From Martinezella lusitana (GTDB lineage: Bacteria > Pseudomonadota > Alphaproteobacteria > Rhizobiales > Rhizobiaceae): a stretch of 64,000 nt of DNA. The stretch is from contig NZ_FMAF01000009.1 in NCBI RefSeq assembly GCF_900094565.1, forward strand, positions 156,015 through 220,014, written 5' to 3'. The position numbers were made by a program, and so were the translations under genes. Below are positions 51,134-60,545 of this stretch, piece by piece (within the stretch, counting starts at the first letter, position 1; every line of letters begins with the position of its first letter). The notes under the pieces are model-generated. The model was not told the DNA's origin and searched no databases. It saw only the letters and a program-made list of their open reading frames with translations.

Positions 51134-53064
51134 CAGAAATCCTCCCAGCCGTCCTTGCCGGCGTCGATGGCTGCGTTGCCGGAGAAGGCCGACGCGATCT
51201 TCCGGCCGAGCGCTCTGGCCGGAGAAGCGGCAGGGACCTCGCGTCCGGACGCAGGGCGGATGCTACCTGCCGAACCGCTGCCCAATTTGAACTGAGAAAG
51301 AAGCTGGTTCAACGACTGAACTTCCCTGGCAAGGCTATGGCTTGCGGCCGTCGATTCTTCCACCATCGCGGCGTTTTTCTGCGTGTCCTGGTCCATCTGA
51401 TTGACGGCGGTATTGATCTGCTGGAGCCCGGAGGACTGTTCGTGGGCCGATTCCACGATCGACAGCACATGACGGTTGATCTCCTGCACTTCGGAGACGA
51501 TCGTCTGAAGAGCCTTTCCGGTATCGCCGACGAGTTGCACGCCCTGATGCACCTGGTCGTTGGAGGTAGTGATCAGCGCCTTGATCTCCTTGGCGGCGGT
51601 CGCCGAACGCTGGGCGAGCTCGCGTACCTCCTGGGCAACGACAGCAAAGCCCTTGCCGGCTTCGCCCGCCCGCGCCGCCTCGACGCCGGCATTCAGTGCA
51701 AGCAGGTTCGTCTGGAAGGCGATTTCGTCAATAACACCGATGATGTTGGAGATCTCGCCTGACGACTTCTCGATCTCCTCCATTGCAATCACTGCCCGGC
51801 GCACGATCTCGCCGGATTGTTCCGCGCCAGCTTTGGCGCGGGCTACGAGTTGACCGGCGTCCTGGGCCCGCTGGGTGGCGTTCTTGACGGTCGTGGTGAT
51901 CTCTTCCAATGCTGCGGCCGTTTCCTCGACGGCGGCCGCCTGCTGTTCGGTGCGCTTGGCGAGATCGTCAGCAGCCGAACGGATCTCGTTCGCGCCACCA
52001 TCGATGCCGCGGGCGTTCTCGGAAACCCGCTTCAAGGCTTCCTGCAGTTTTTCGGCTGACTGATTGAAGTCGCCGCGAACGCCATCCAGCGACTGGGTGA
52101 ACGGCTGGGCGATGCGGTAGGAGACATCGCCATCCGACAGCTTCGAGAGGCCGGCTGCGAGACTGTCGACCGCGAACTGGATGTCGGCAGCTTCCTTCGC
52201 CCTCTGCTTTTCACGCTCGATGCGTTCCTTCTCGCTCATCGAGCGATTGGCTTCCGTTTCCTGCTCAAGCCGGATTCGCTCAATGGCATTCTCGCGGAAC
52301 ACCTGGACGGCTGCCGCCATCTCTCCGACTTCATCCTTGCGCTCGATATAAGGGATGGCGCTGGAATTATCACCGCCCGCAAGCTTGCGCATGGCTTCGT
52401 TGATGTTGCGGATAGGCTTGACGACCAGAAGAAAGACGAGCCACAGAGCCGCCACCGAGAGTGTCACGGTCAACCCGCTGGTCAAATAGTTGCTGAATGC
52501 GGTCTGGTCGGCTGCTTGTTTCGATTCCGCGTTCCGCTTGCCGAGCAGCCCACGCTCTTCGTCCTGCATCTCGCGAACCTTGGCGCGAATGGCGTCCATG
52601 AACTGCTTGCCGGCACCGGCGCTCTCCATCGCCCGGGCCTGCTCCCGGGTGGCGGAGGCCTGCATCAGCGTTTTTTCCTTTTCGAGCACCTTGTCGGTCC
52701 AGTCGGAGACGTAACCGTCGAGATCGGCCAGACGTTTCTGCTGGACAGGATTGTCTGCCGTCAGATTTTTGACGTCGCCGAGAGCCTGCCTGTAAGTCGC
52801 CTGTCCCGCCTTCTGCGGAGCCAGAAACGCTTCGTCGCCGGCGATAAGGTAACCGCGCAACCCGGTCTCCTGGTCGACCATCGACGCCACGATCTTATCG
52901 AGGTTGGAAAGAACCAGGTAGGTGTGTTCCGTAATCGCCACCGCCTGATTCTGGCGGGCAAGACCGCTCAGATTGATGACGCAGACGATGATACTCAGGA
53001 GGATGACGACTGCAAAGGCTAAGGAAATCTTGGTGAGTATCTTCAGATTGGTGAATGCGGACAT
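51133..53064 (-). CDS. methyl-accepting chemotaxis protein with CHASE3 sensor
   Basis: A 643-residue receptor. TM1 is near residues 12-34, a CHASE3 domain (TYLVLSNLDKIVASMVDQETGLRGYL) fills the periplasmic part, TM2 is LTVTLSVAALWLVFLLVV, a HAMP segment follows and then the signalling tip with FQTNLLALNAGVEAARAGEAGKGFAV. The last residues GWEDF resemble the xWxxF tail that tethers CheR or CheB in other receptors. The start at 53064 gives a normal N-terminal TM helix; the longer frame is rejected. Ligand unknown. Confidence 0.92.
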   Translation of the reverse strand: MSAFTNLKILTKISLAFAVVILLSIIVCVINLSGLARQNQAVAITEHTYLVLSNLDKIVASMVDQETGLRGYLIAGDEAFLAPQKAGQATYRQALGDVKNLTADNPVQQKRLADLDGYVSDWTDKVLEKEKTLMQASATREQARAMESAGAGKQFMDAIRAKVREMQDEERGLLGKRNAESKQAADQTAFSNYLTSGLTVTLSVAALWLVFLLVVKPIRNINEAMRKLAGGDNSSAIPYIERKDEVGEMAAAVQVFRENAIERIRLEQETEANRSMSEKERIEREKQRAKEAADIQFAVDSLAAGLSKLSDGDVSYRIAQPFTQSLDGVRGDFNQSAEKLQEALKRVSENARGIDGGANEIRSAADDLAKRTEQQAAAVEETAAALEEITTTVKNATQRAQDAGQLVARAKAGAEQSGEIVRRAVIAMEEIEKSSGEISNIIGVIDEIAFQTNLLALNAGVEAARAGEAGKGFAVVAQEVRELAQRSATAAKEIKALITTSNDQVHQGVQLVGDTGKALQTIVSEVQEINRHVLSIVESAHEQSSGLQQINTAVNQMDQDTQKNAAMVEESTAASHSLAREVQSLNQLLSQFKLGSGSAGSIRPASGREVPAASPARALGRKIASAFSGNAAIDAGKDGWEDF

Positions 53065-53465
53065 TGTCGAACCTTTGATGATCGAACGGTGGCGAAAGCG
53101 AAGCAGTTTGCCTTTCGCCCCAAGGTACAGCGAATGGGAGCGGGTTGATCCCGGGGATCCCAAGGGGAGCGCGCGGTCAGGTTTCAGCTAGTCAGGTTCG
53201 CGTGCCGGAATGTTCTATCCGCTGCTGATCGGCCATCGGGCAAGTTCGTTCGACCTCCGCTCGCAAGGAGCGCGGCTCGGAATGCTTCACACTGGAAACG
53301 TCTGGACAGGACAGAGGAACAAATACCCTCATGGCAAATGACTCTGTAACCCGATTATTCGGGTGTATTGGTTTATTTTTCGCTAACGCAGAGTAATAAA
53401 CAAAGGTGCAAAAGTTACTTCGCTAGATCTTTTGTATTTCGTCGAAATATTGCCTTGAATGCCGA
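53065..53465. other. promoter region of the MCP gene and spacer
   Basis: About 400 bases without a gene. The part near 53330-53450 is A/T-rich. I see no repeat or clear promoter box that I could defend. Confidence 0.4.
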
Positions 53466-53765
53466 TCAGGCGACGAGCCGGCGTCTGATGGCGTCGGCAA
53501 TCGCCTTGGTCCGGTTGCCCGCCTTCAACTTCTTGGCTGCCGAAATCAGGTAGCTATTGACGGTATTGACGCGGTAGCCGGTTGCCTTCGCGATCTTTTC
53601 GCTCGTCAGGCCAAGGCTTGCCGGCGACAGGCAGGCGATCTCACGTTTGGGAAAGCTTGAGTTTAGCCGAGTTCGTCTGCGACGCCATCCCGGTGGCGCA
53701 GCCGTCGCTCTTGCAAACAAGAATGCCCGCATCGTCTGGGCGCTCATCTCCGGGAACGAGGACAT
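53466..53765 (-). pseudogene. LuxR-type HTH protein, 5' truncated
   Basis: From about 53648 the frame holds a LuxR-type DNA-binding domain: KREIACLSPASLGLTSEKIA then GYRVNTVNSYLISAAKKLKA and NRTKAIADAIRRRLVA. This resembles the C-terminal part of rhizobial quorum-sensing-type LuxR proteins. The 40 residues before it (Arg-rich) are not an autoinducer or receiver domain, so the sensory half has been lost. A free HTH peptide might still bind DNA; I think it is a relic. Confidence 0.6.
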
Positions 53766-54995
53766 ATGGGATATGTGGGGCAGTTTGCGAAGCCATGGCC
53801 TGAAGTAATAGGAAGAAGTTTACACGCCTGACAATTGCAGCAAAATGGCAGTAGATGGAATACGGTCACTACCGTTGCTTCTCAAACCTGATGTCTGGCT
53901 CGGCACGGCTTCGGCCAATGTCTAGGCTGTTGGTTTCCACGCAGAACTGAGGCTGCTCGCTAAACTCAAGGCCGGCAGCCATGACATTAAGGCCGAAATC
54001 ATCTGTCTGTTTGCAGCAAAGTTGCTTGATTTCGTCCGTAATCCCTTTTCCATTGCAAAAGCTCTCAATACATTTCCCGCCCTCGCCGGAGCGATCGCTC
54101 CGCGCCAAGATTGCCGGCACCTTTCTCTCTCTCAATGCGGGGCTTAGATTACGGCGCGTGTCAGTATCCCCTGGGGAACAGCCGCCCCTGTGGCGTTCCC
54201 GCGACGAATTCCGCTGACAAGTGCTTCGCAGGGTTTAAGATGATCCACGCTTCGAAACGGGCGTCCAGCGAGACGGATGATACCCAAGCAGAGCAAGTCC
54301 ATTGTCGCGCATGGCCTGCAGAAAGAAGTATCCAATACACTTCCGTATAGAGATTTTTCTCTTTTATATCAACCAGTAAAAACCTGCTCCAAAACAGCAC
54401 GAGAGCTACCTTATAAGGTAAATAGGACAAAATAAGGGGCCGTGAAAGCCACGGTCGCCGGACATCACAAACAGTACTCGCCTTGGTGCGCATAGCGATC
54501 ACCATCGAATGCAAAGGACGTTTGTGCCGGCTCGTGTCAAGGATCGACCTAGACGGTCATCGATCCCCGGGGAGCCTATTTCGCCTGCTCAGGGTCGCGC
54601 TCATCTGCAGCCGTCTTCTTGAAGACCTGTGCACAAGCGCTCGCTCTGCGAGTTGGTTGCGGGCCTGGGTATTCCTTGACCGGGGCAAATCATGATTCAG
54701 TCCCGGGATGGCAAGGAAACGGCTCGCCTCCCCTGAGCATGCCGATACGCTTTCGCTGGAGGCACTGCGAAGCTTGGTTGTTGACTCGAGACATGAATTA
54801 ACCCGGTTTTCTGCTTGATCCTGAGCAGGCCAAGCTTCAGACAAGGCAATGAAAAACATTGATTTTCATAGCAGTCGCTGAATCATGGCGAGATGGCAAA
54901 CTGGGTGAATCTTGCACGCAATTCAACAGCTTGGGCTGACCATAAATGTGGCGGGCACCATGGTACCCGCCATGTCATTCGCAAATGGGTGCGCC
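53766..54995. other. long gene-poor stretch
   Basis: About 1.2 kb with no recognisable gene. An ORF on the minus strand at 53869-54135 (ending SLDIGRSRAEPDIRFEKQR) has protein-like composition but no known domain and no ribosome site that I trust. The rest reads as non-coding, and is probably the decayed content of an old insertion. Confidence 0.45.
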
Positions 54996-55463
54996 TTAGT
55001 TAGCGGCCGGCGCCGCCTGGGTGGTCATGCATTCGGACAAGCCCATGAAGGCCTTCTCGCCGCCCGCAAGGCTGAAATCGGCAGTAGTGCTGTTGGCCGT
55101 CAGGCTCAGCGACTTGCCGCTGGTCAGTGCCATGACGGCCTCGGTCGTGTTCGGGACGTCGATCGTTGCCGTTGCTGCCGTGTCAGCAGTCGACGAGAAA
55201 TTTGTGGCCGTGCCACCATCGATCGACCAGGAGCCGGTCACCTGATCGCCCTTGGCGAAAGTGAACTTCGAAGAATTGGCAAACAGGACGACCTTGTCGC
55301 CAACCGCGAGAAGACCGACGCCTGTGGCGGGGTTCTGAGCGAGGCAACCGGTGAAGGTGTCGCCCTCTTTCAGCGGCGTGACGGAGAAATCGGCAGCATC
55401 GACGGACGCAGTGGTCAGAAGCATGGTGGCGAGGGTCATAGTTGTCAGGTGAAGTCTGTTCAC
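54996..55463 (-). CDS. exported hypothetical protein
   Basis: A 155-residue protein with GTG start behind AAGGA. It has a signal peptide (TTMTLATMLLTTASVDAADF, probable cleavage after DAA) and a Ser/Thr/Ala-rich mature part predicted to be mostly beta (ATNFSSTADTAATATIDVP, LTANSTTADFSLAGGEK). Two cysteines (GCLAQ and SECMT) might form a disulfide bond. No domain is recognised. A periplasmic beta-sandwich protein of unknown role; the composition of secreted rhizobial small proteins is similar. Confidence 0.65.
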   Translation of the reverse strand: MNRLHLTTMTLATMLLTTASVDAADFSVTPLKEGDTFTGCLAQNPATGVGLLAVGDKVVLFANSSKFTFAKGDQVTGSWSIDGGTATNFSSTADTAATATIDVPNTTEAVMALTSGKSLSLTANSTTADFSLAGGEKAFMGLSECMTTQAAPAAN

Positions 55464-56253
55464 TGCATTTCCTTCATGAGCGCGGGGAAAGCGATTAAGC
55501 GCTTGGTTACAAAAAAACCGCGACCCCGGTTTGGACTGGACGGAGAATCTACGTTCAGCGAAACGGAAGCCTCGCCAAAGCCCTCAGCGGTTGTCGCCCG
55601 GATTGTCGTTTCCACTCATAACCCCGGCAAAATTGTTTCACTCCAATACTTAAACAGAAAGTACCGGATATTTTCGCGGTTCATTTCTGGGCTGATTTGC
55701 TGTTCTTGACGGTCGAACGCTTCTCTGGGTAACGGCGAGCAGGAGCCTCTATGGATTGCAGCTGCATCGCCAAATTGATCGCACAACACAACTAAATCCT
55801 CAGCACAATCCGACATAAACCGAGAGTGCCACCCATTCTGCTCCACGTACCCTTACAAGCCAGCGACCATGCAACGACCTTTCGAAGGCGTGTCCTGACT
55901 CCCTATGCATCGCCCGCAAGCGCGGTCGGCTTGTCGGCAATTCAACACCATACTTGGTTTGCTCCGAGGCCCAGATCTCACGAAGTCGATAATGGCCCAT
56001 CCGGCAAGAAGCCGACAACCCATTGTAGCGATAGGCCGCCACTAACCACTTTCGAAGTAGATGGCTTCGCGCGATTTCCTCCATAGAGGCTCACTGACGC
56101 ATACTCTGCGGTCGCGACGTATCAGCGCCTGCCCCACACCAGAAAACGCGCTGTGTGGCCTTCCATTATGGTCATAAAATACGCTTGCAAAGGTACCTTT
56201 TCTCATGCATTCCCTATCTGTACAAACGTCGATCAAGATGGACCGATAAATCG
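55464..56253. other. intergenic region, possible transposase trace
   Basis: No supported gene. On the minus strand around 56050-56200 the frame reads FYDHNGRPHSAFSGVGQAL, slightly reminiscent of the YNxxRPHSALGG tail of IS3/IS481 transposases, but the match is too short to call. The remainder shows nothing recognised. Confidence 0.4.
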
Positions 56254-57171
56254 ATGGCGAAAGCAGCGAAGGCCGAGCCCCCTCCCCCGACCCAAAGGCT
56301 GATCGGATATGCCCGCGTTTCGACAGAGGACCAGCTCAATGACGCTCAGGTCGACGAGTTGCGCGCCGCCGGTTGCCACCGCATTCATCAAGAGCACGGA
56401 TCGGGAGCCTCACGCGCAAGGCCGGTGCTCGCCAAACTGCTGAAAGAACTTGGCGCCGGCGACGTGCTGATCGTCGTTCGTCTCGATCGCTTGGCACGAT
56501 CGGTCAGCCATCTGCTTCAAGTGATCGAAGATCTCGAGAAGCGCGGCGTGCATTTCCGCTCTCTGCGCGATCCGATCGACACGTCGACGCCGCAGGGGAT
56601 GTTTTCCCTCGAGGTGCTCGGCGCCATCGCCCGGCTCGAGCGTGCCCTCATCGCGGAGCGGACCAAGTCCGGCATGAAAGCCGCCAAGGCGCGTGGCAGG
56701 CTGGCTGGCAATCCCGGGCTTCGCGAACGTCGGCCGGAGGCAGTGCGTGCGGTCTCAGCCGCTCGCGGCCGCGCCTATCTGGACGAGTTGATTGCGTCGG
56801 CCCAGACATGGCTGCCGACCGTGCGCCAGCTACGCCCGCAGCATAATTGGGACGACATCGTTCGGATCCTCAATCGGAAAGGCCACGACTGGACAGCTGA
56901 GCGATTGCGCCGGGCGGTCCAGCGGATGGTGCGCGAGAAACTCGTCGAGTCGGACTTGATCAAGCGCTCCCCTCGCCGCCGGCCCGAGGATCATCTGATG
57001 CGGCTGGTCGCCGGGATCGCCATCGCCGATCCTGATCTGTCGCTGCGCGATATCGCTGCCCAATTGGACCGGATGCACCAACCGCCAGCACGTGGCGGTC
57101 GGAAGTGGCAGCCGTCTTCCGTCAGGGCGTTGCTCGACGAAGCTCGCCGCTTCGGATTGCTCCGCGATTGA
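56254..57171 (+). CDS. serine recombinase (resolvase/invertase family)
   Basis: A 305-residue serine recombinase. The catalytic Ser is in IGYARVSTEDQ near residue 23, with the conserved VLIVVRLDRLARS arginine motif and the ARLERALIAERTKSGMKAAKARGR helix E region. The C-terminal 110 residues go beyond a standard 180-200-residue resolvase and contain two helical HTH-like parts (NWDDIVRILNRKGHDWTAERLRRAV). It would cut and rejoin DNA at res-like sites. It flanks decayed transposon genes and may be the resolvase of that element. Confidence 0.88.
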   Translation: MAKAAKAEPPPPTQRLIGYARVSTEDQLNDAQVDELRAAGCHRIHQEHGSGASRARPVLAKLLKELGAGDVLIVVRLDRLARSVSHLLQVIEDLEKRGVHFRSLRDPIDTSTPQGMFSLEVLGAIARLERALIAERTKSGMKAAKARGRLAGNPGLRERRPEAVRAVSAARGRAYLDELIASAQTWLPTVRQLRPQHNWDDIVRILNRKGHDWTAERLRRAVQRMVREKLVESDLIKRSPRRRPEDHLMRLVAGIAIADPDLSLRDIAAQLDRMHQPPARGGRKWQPSSVRALLDEARRFGLLRD

Positions 57172-57280
57172 GCCCCTAGCGGAGATCGGAATAAGATCTG
57201 TCAGAAGCCGGACGCTAGCCTCAATTTTTCGCTTCCAATGAGGGCGGCAACACGACGGATAGCGCCGCGGGCTCATCAAT

Positions 57281-57520
57281 CTATGCTTCAACTCCGGAGC
57301 GGTGCTCTCCCGTGGCGGCTTTGAACACCTCACGTGGAGCATCAGCGTTCATTGCGGCAATGCCAATCCCAACGATGAGATCAGGCCAGGCCGACGACCG
57401 CAGGAACGCGGTTATCAGCCCTGCTACGATGATTGCGATATTGGCGATCGCATCGCTTCGAGCAGACAGGCAGGCTGCCTTGGTGAGACTGCCGCTATAG
57501 CTTCGGCACAGCGCTGACAG
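57281..57520 (-). pseudogene. cation diffusion facilitator (CDF) transporter remnant
   Basis: In one minus-strand frame the codons read SARSDAIANIAIIVAGLITA then SSAWPDLIVGIGIAAMNADA and VFKAATGEHRS, ending in a stop. This is the last membrane part of a CzcD/DmeF-type metal efflux protein (families show CSRND..AN.....SGWPDLIVG). The N-terminal two thirds are gone. A different frame on the same strand is open across it. Confidence 0.65.
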
Positions 57521-58041
57521 GAAAGCACAGAAAGGTTGATTATCAGCGCGCCGGCGCCCGGCGCGGTCGGGGATAGCGGATCAGGCGGCAACAGAGATTG
57601 AAGCTTGGTCCAGGCGGTCCACAGTGTTGCAAGCCCTCGCACCATCAAATGTGTGGCCAGCAGCATACCGAGCCTTGCGCGATTTCGAGCGCTCCAACCC
57701 GGTCCGATCACAATCAACGTGTTGACCGACGCATCCTCAAGGAACTCCAAACTATCTGCGAACCGTGTTGCTTGAACTAGATCGAGCAGTTGCGCTGGAG
57801 CTATCAATGGACCGTGCGCCACGCCGACGACAGGTCGGCGAGAGGGTTCCTGGACGGTGAAAACGGGGTGGCGTCCGAAGGGAAGCTTTAGGTCAACCCA
57901 CGCAATGAACGGCTTCTCATTCGCCTGCGACGGCGCCCACAAGACTTGGACCGCATCCTTTGTGACGTTCCGCGCCACGGCATCCGCTCTCTCCGTGATG
58001 GCGGCCCCGACAGTTGCCGTCAGCGCGAGTAGAAAATCCAA
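57424..58041 (-). CDS. open reading frame of uncertain status
   Basis: A 205-codon frame with a TTG start behind AGAGGA at a long distance. The first 130 residues (DAVQVLWAPSQANEKPFIAW, later SLEFLEDASVNTLIVIGPGW) have protein-like composition; I recognise no family. The C-terminal part runs through the CDF remnant in another frame and cannot be original. It may be a decayed gene whose true end is lost. Confidence 0.25.
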   Translation of the reverse strand: MDFLLALTATVGAAITERADAVARNVTKDAVQVLWAPSQANEKPFIAWVDLKLPFGRHPVFTVQEPSRRPVVGVAHGPLIAPAQLLDLVQATRFADSLEFLEDASVNTLIVIGPGWSARNRARLGMLLATHLMVRGLATLWTAWTKLQSLLPPDPLSPTAPGAGALIINLSVLSCQRCAEAIAAVSPRQPACLLEAMRSPISQSS

Positions 58042-58368
58042 CCGAGCCGGATCCTCTTGGCTTTCCTTTCCGCTCGAGACCGCATTCGCACATTGACCGC
58101 AAATGAGTCACGCCATTTCCTCGACACATTGGAATCGAAATTGGGTCCGCGCAAAGCAACATTCGCAGAAGTCCTGCAGCATTCGCCGATGTTTCCGCCA
58201 AACCACCGTTTCGACATGAGCCCATTCGCGACGAAGATAGTGATCCCGGCCAGCTGACACGTGCTCATCAAGGCAATCAGGGCACCCCCTGCTCACGGCG
58301 ATCTGCAATATACCGGTCTATCGACATCAGCGATTAGCTCAGAATCATTTGCTCAATTTCGGCGATTC

Positions 58369-58584
58369 TTAATCTGGCCGCTCGCGCGATCTGAGGACCA
58401 GAGGATCCGGGCGAAAATCCCGCAACTCGAAACTTCCGAACGCAGGCGGCCAATCCTCATGCCCTAACCAATGCTCGATTTCGCCCGACGCGCATCCAGA
58501 GCGACAAGCCACTCTTGCCTGCCTGGACAAGGTTAGCTCGTCAGCGTAGGACCTCCGCGCGATCGCCAAGAGGCGGATTTGCAT
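58369..58584 (-). pseudogene. TniQ-like remnant
   Basis: The frame reads IRLLAIARRSYADELTLSRQ then ARVACRSGCASGEIEHWLGH and FELRDFRPDPLVLRSRERPD before a stop. The DE-L-S....RVA..GC motif and following region resemble the start of TniQ from Tn402/Tn5053-like transposons. It is short, has no zinc-binding C-terminal part, and follows the TniB remnant in the order B then Q expected for such elements. Confidence 0.5.
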
Positions 58585-58599
58585 CGCCGCACCGATCGC

Positions 58600-59100
58600 C
58601 ACTGTAGCAAATGCTCCGACCGTCGAACCATAGCCACAAGCGGCAACACAAGGTCCTGGCGGCTGAAGCCGTCCGCGGCGATACATCCACTACCGTTGCG
58701 GACGGCGTCGTTAGCAACGGTTTCCATCAACCGGAATATGCGCCCAGTCATGCCATCCGCAAGCTCGAGAACCCGCAGACGAACCGCCGGAGATGTTGCT
58801 GCCGATGCCGGCATGGGGGAGAAATGGACGCTAGGCTGGAATGAAGCTACGTCAGGCGCTGATCATTCCACCAGTGCTCCAGGTGTAACGGATCAAATGT
58901 CCGGCGAGCTGCGGGTCCGTTAGAAGCGCTCACCGGGCACGATCGATGCCCACACAGATCAACGGCACCTTCAGGTCGGCGGCAAGGAAGCGGATCACAT
59001 TGAGGAAAATCCGCAGCTGGCGAAACGCGCCAGTCAGCATTGGGTGGATATCGTCGATAGCAAGCATTCGCACGCCCATCCTGCGCATCGGGGCCAACTC
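58600..59100 (-). pseudogene. TniB-like ATPase remnant with frameshifts
   Basis: Two separated frames on the minus strand match TniB, the AAA ATPase of Tn402/Tn5053-like elements. The first has MGVRMLAIDDIHPMLTGAFR then FLNVIRFLAADLKVPLICVG (Walker B region), ending in a stop at 58930. The second, after a frameshifted link containing FDPLHLEHWWNDQRL, has VLELADGMTGRIFRLMETVA. The Walker A part is missing. It ends abruptly at the parS-like palindromes before repA. Confidence 0.7.
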
Positions 59101-59102
59101 AA

Positions 59103-59120
59103 ACTTTACAGCTGTAAAGT
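59103..59120. promoter_or_regulatory. parS-like centromere site 1
   Basis: ACTTTACAGCTGTAAAGT is a perfect 18-base palindrome. It fits the repABC parS consensus GTTNNCNGCNGNNAAC at all defined positions except the outermost pair (C/G in place of G/C). RepB would bind it for partition. Confidence 0.7.
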
Positions 59121-59152
59121 CCCCGGCTACTGCGAGGGGAGGGGACGGCGCA

Positions 59153-59170
59153 ACTTTACAACTGTAAAGT
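59153..59170. promoter_or_regulatory. parS-like centromere site 2
   Basis: ACTTTACAACTGTAAAGT differs from site 1 at one central base and is 50 bases further on (about five helical turns), so both lie on the same face of DNA. It is located upstream of repA where repABC parS sites are often found. Confidence 0.65.
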
Positions 59171-59330
59171 CTTTGCAGCGACTCAAGGCGACTGCCACAG
59201 AGCTGAGTAAGTTGAAACCAGCGGAGCGTTTATTTTTCATTAACTAAAAATGGCTTGTCGAATCGGACGACCTCTGCCAATCATGACGGAAATGCCCCCG
59301 CAAAATGAATAAAACCGTCAAGAGGACCGG

Positions 59331-60545
59331 ATGCATCAGATGGTATCCAAAAGCGTCACAGATACCGCATCGAAAATCGGCGTATACACGTCGAAGCTTT
59401 CTGCGGAGCTCCGCGACATGCGCGAGGCGGTCTATCCGCCTGAAGCGCGAAAGACATTTTCAAAGACTTTCTCGACCGTCGATCTGGTTCGCCTCCTCGG
59501 CGTGCCCGAGAGCACCCTACGCCAACTCACTATCGAAGGAAAAGGGCCGCTTCCTGATAGAGCGGAGAACAACCGCCGTACCTACACGATCGAACAAGTT
59601 CGAGAACTACGCTCGTTTCTCGCTTCGCTGCGACCCGACGATGCCGGACACCTCGTGCCTCATCGCCGAAAGGGCGAAAAGCTCCAGATCCTTGCGACCG
59701 CGAACTTCAAGGGTGGAAGTTCAAAGACCACAACATCCATCCATCTTGCACATTTTCTCGGTTTGCAAGGTTATAGGGTCCTTTGTGTTGATCTTGATCC
59801 CCAGGCTTCGATGACCGCACTGTTCGGCATCCAACCGGAATTCGATCTCAACGATAACGAGACCACCTATGCTGCGATACGATACGACAACGAGCGACGT
59901 CCATTCCGGGACATAATCCAACCGACTTATTTCCCAGGCGTCGATCTCGTTCCCGGCAATCTCGAACTGATGGACTTCGAGTTTGATACACCAACCTATC
60001 TGACATCGAAAACGCGCGACGAGCTTGGTCTTTTCTTTGAGCGGATCAATACCGCGATAGCGAGCGTCGATGATCAGTACGATTTCGTCATTCTGGATAC
60101 ACCACCTTCACTGGGCTACTCCACGCTTGCTGCCCTGTATGCCGCAACGTCCCTCATAATCACTGTGCATCCAGCCATGCTCGATGTTGCCTCGTGCAAT
60201 CAATTCCTGATCATGATCTCGGATCTTTCCGAAGTGCTCGCACAGTTCGGAGCTAAATTCGAGCATGACTTCTTTCGTTTCCTGCTCACGCGCGTGAACC
60301 CGAACGACGGCCCACAAAAATACATGGGCGGCGTGATGCGGCGACTGTTTGGTGATGACGTCCTTGTGGCCGAAGCCCTCGAATCCACGGCAATCGCCGG
60401 GGCCGCCGTCGCCAAAAAAACCCTTTATGAATTGGAAACAGGTGAGGTCGGCAGGGAAGCCCTCAAGCGCGCGCTCGAAAGCGCCGATCGGGTGAATTTC
60501 GAAATCCTGGCACTCGCTCACAAAATTTGGGGACGCAGCCCATGA
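59331..60545 (+). CDS. repA: RepA, ParA-type partition ATPase of a repABC replicon
   Basis: A 404-residue ParA-family protein. The N-terminal HTH is FSTVDLVRLLGVPESTLRQL (residues 46-65), the deviant Walker A is FKGGSSKTTTSIHLAHFL, and the Walker A' and B parts are LCVDLDPQASMT and DFVILDTPPSLGYS. It segregates the replicon with RepB at parS and represses the operon. The start could be 59331 or the ATG at 59340. It overlaps repB by four bases (ATGA). Length is normal for rhizobial RepA. Confidence 0.95.
   Translation: MHQMVSKSVTDTASKIGVYTSKLSAELRDMREAVYPPEARKTFSKTFSTVDLVRLLGVPESTLRQLTIEGKGPLPDRAENNRRTYTIEQVRELRSFLASLRPDDAGHLVPHRRKGEKLQILATANFKGGSSKTTTSIHLAHFLGLQGYRVLCVDLDPQASMTALFGIQPEFDLNDNETTYAAIRYDNERRPFRDIIQPTYFPGVDLVPGNLELMDFEFDTPTYLTSKTRDELGLFFERINTAIASVDDQYDFVILDTPPSLGYSTLAALYAATSLIITVHPAMLDVASCNQFLIMISDLSEVLAQFGAKFEHDFFRFLLTRVNPNDGPQKYMGGVMRRLFGDDVLVAEALESTAIAGAAVAKKTLYELETGEVGREALKRALESADRVNFEILALAHKIWGRSP

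Noticed and set aside
56042..56236. Minus-strand frame with RPHSAFSG, suggestive of an IS3/IS481 transposase tail
   Set aside because: Only about eight residues resemble the motif and no other transposase part is present, so it is noted in the intergenic entry only.
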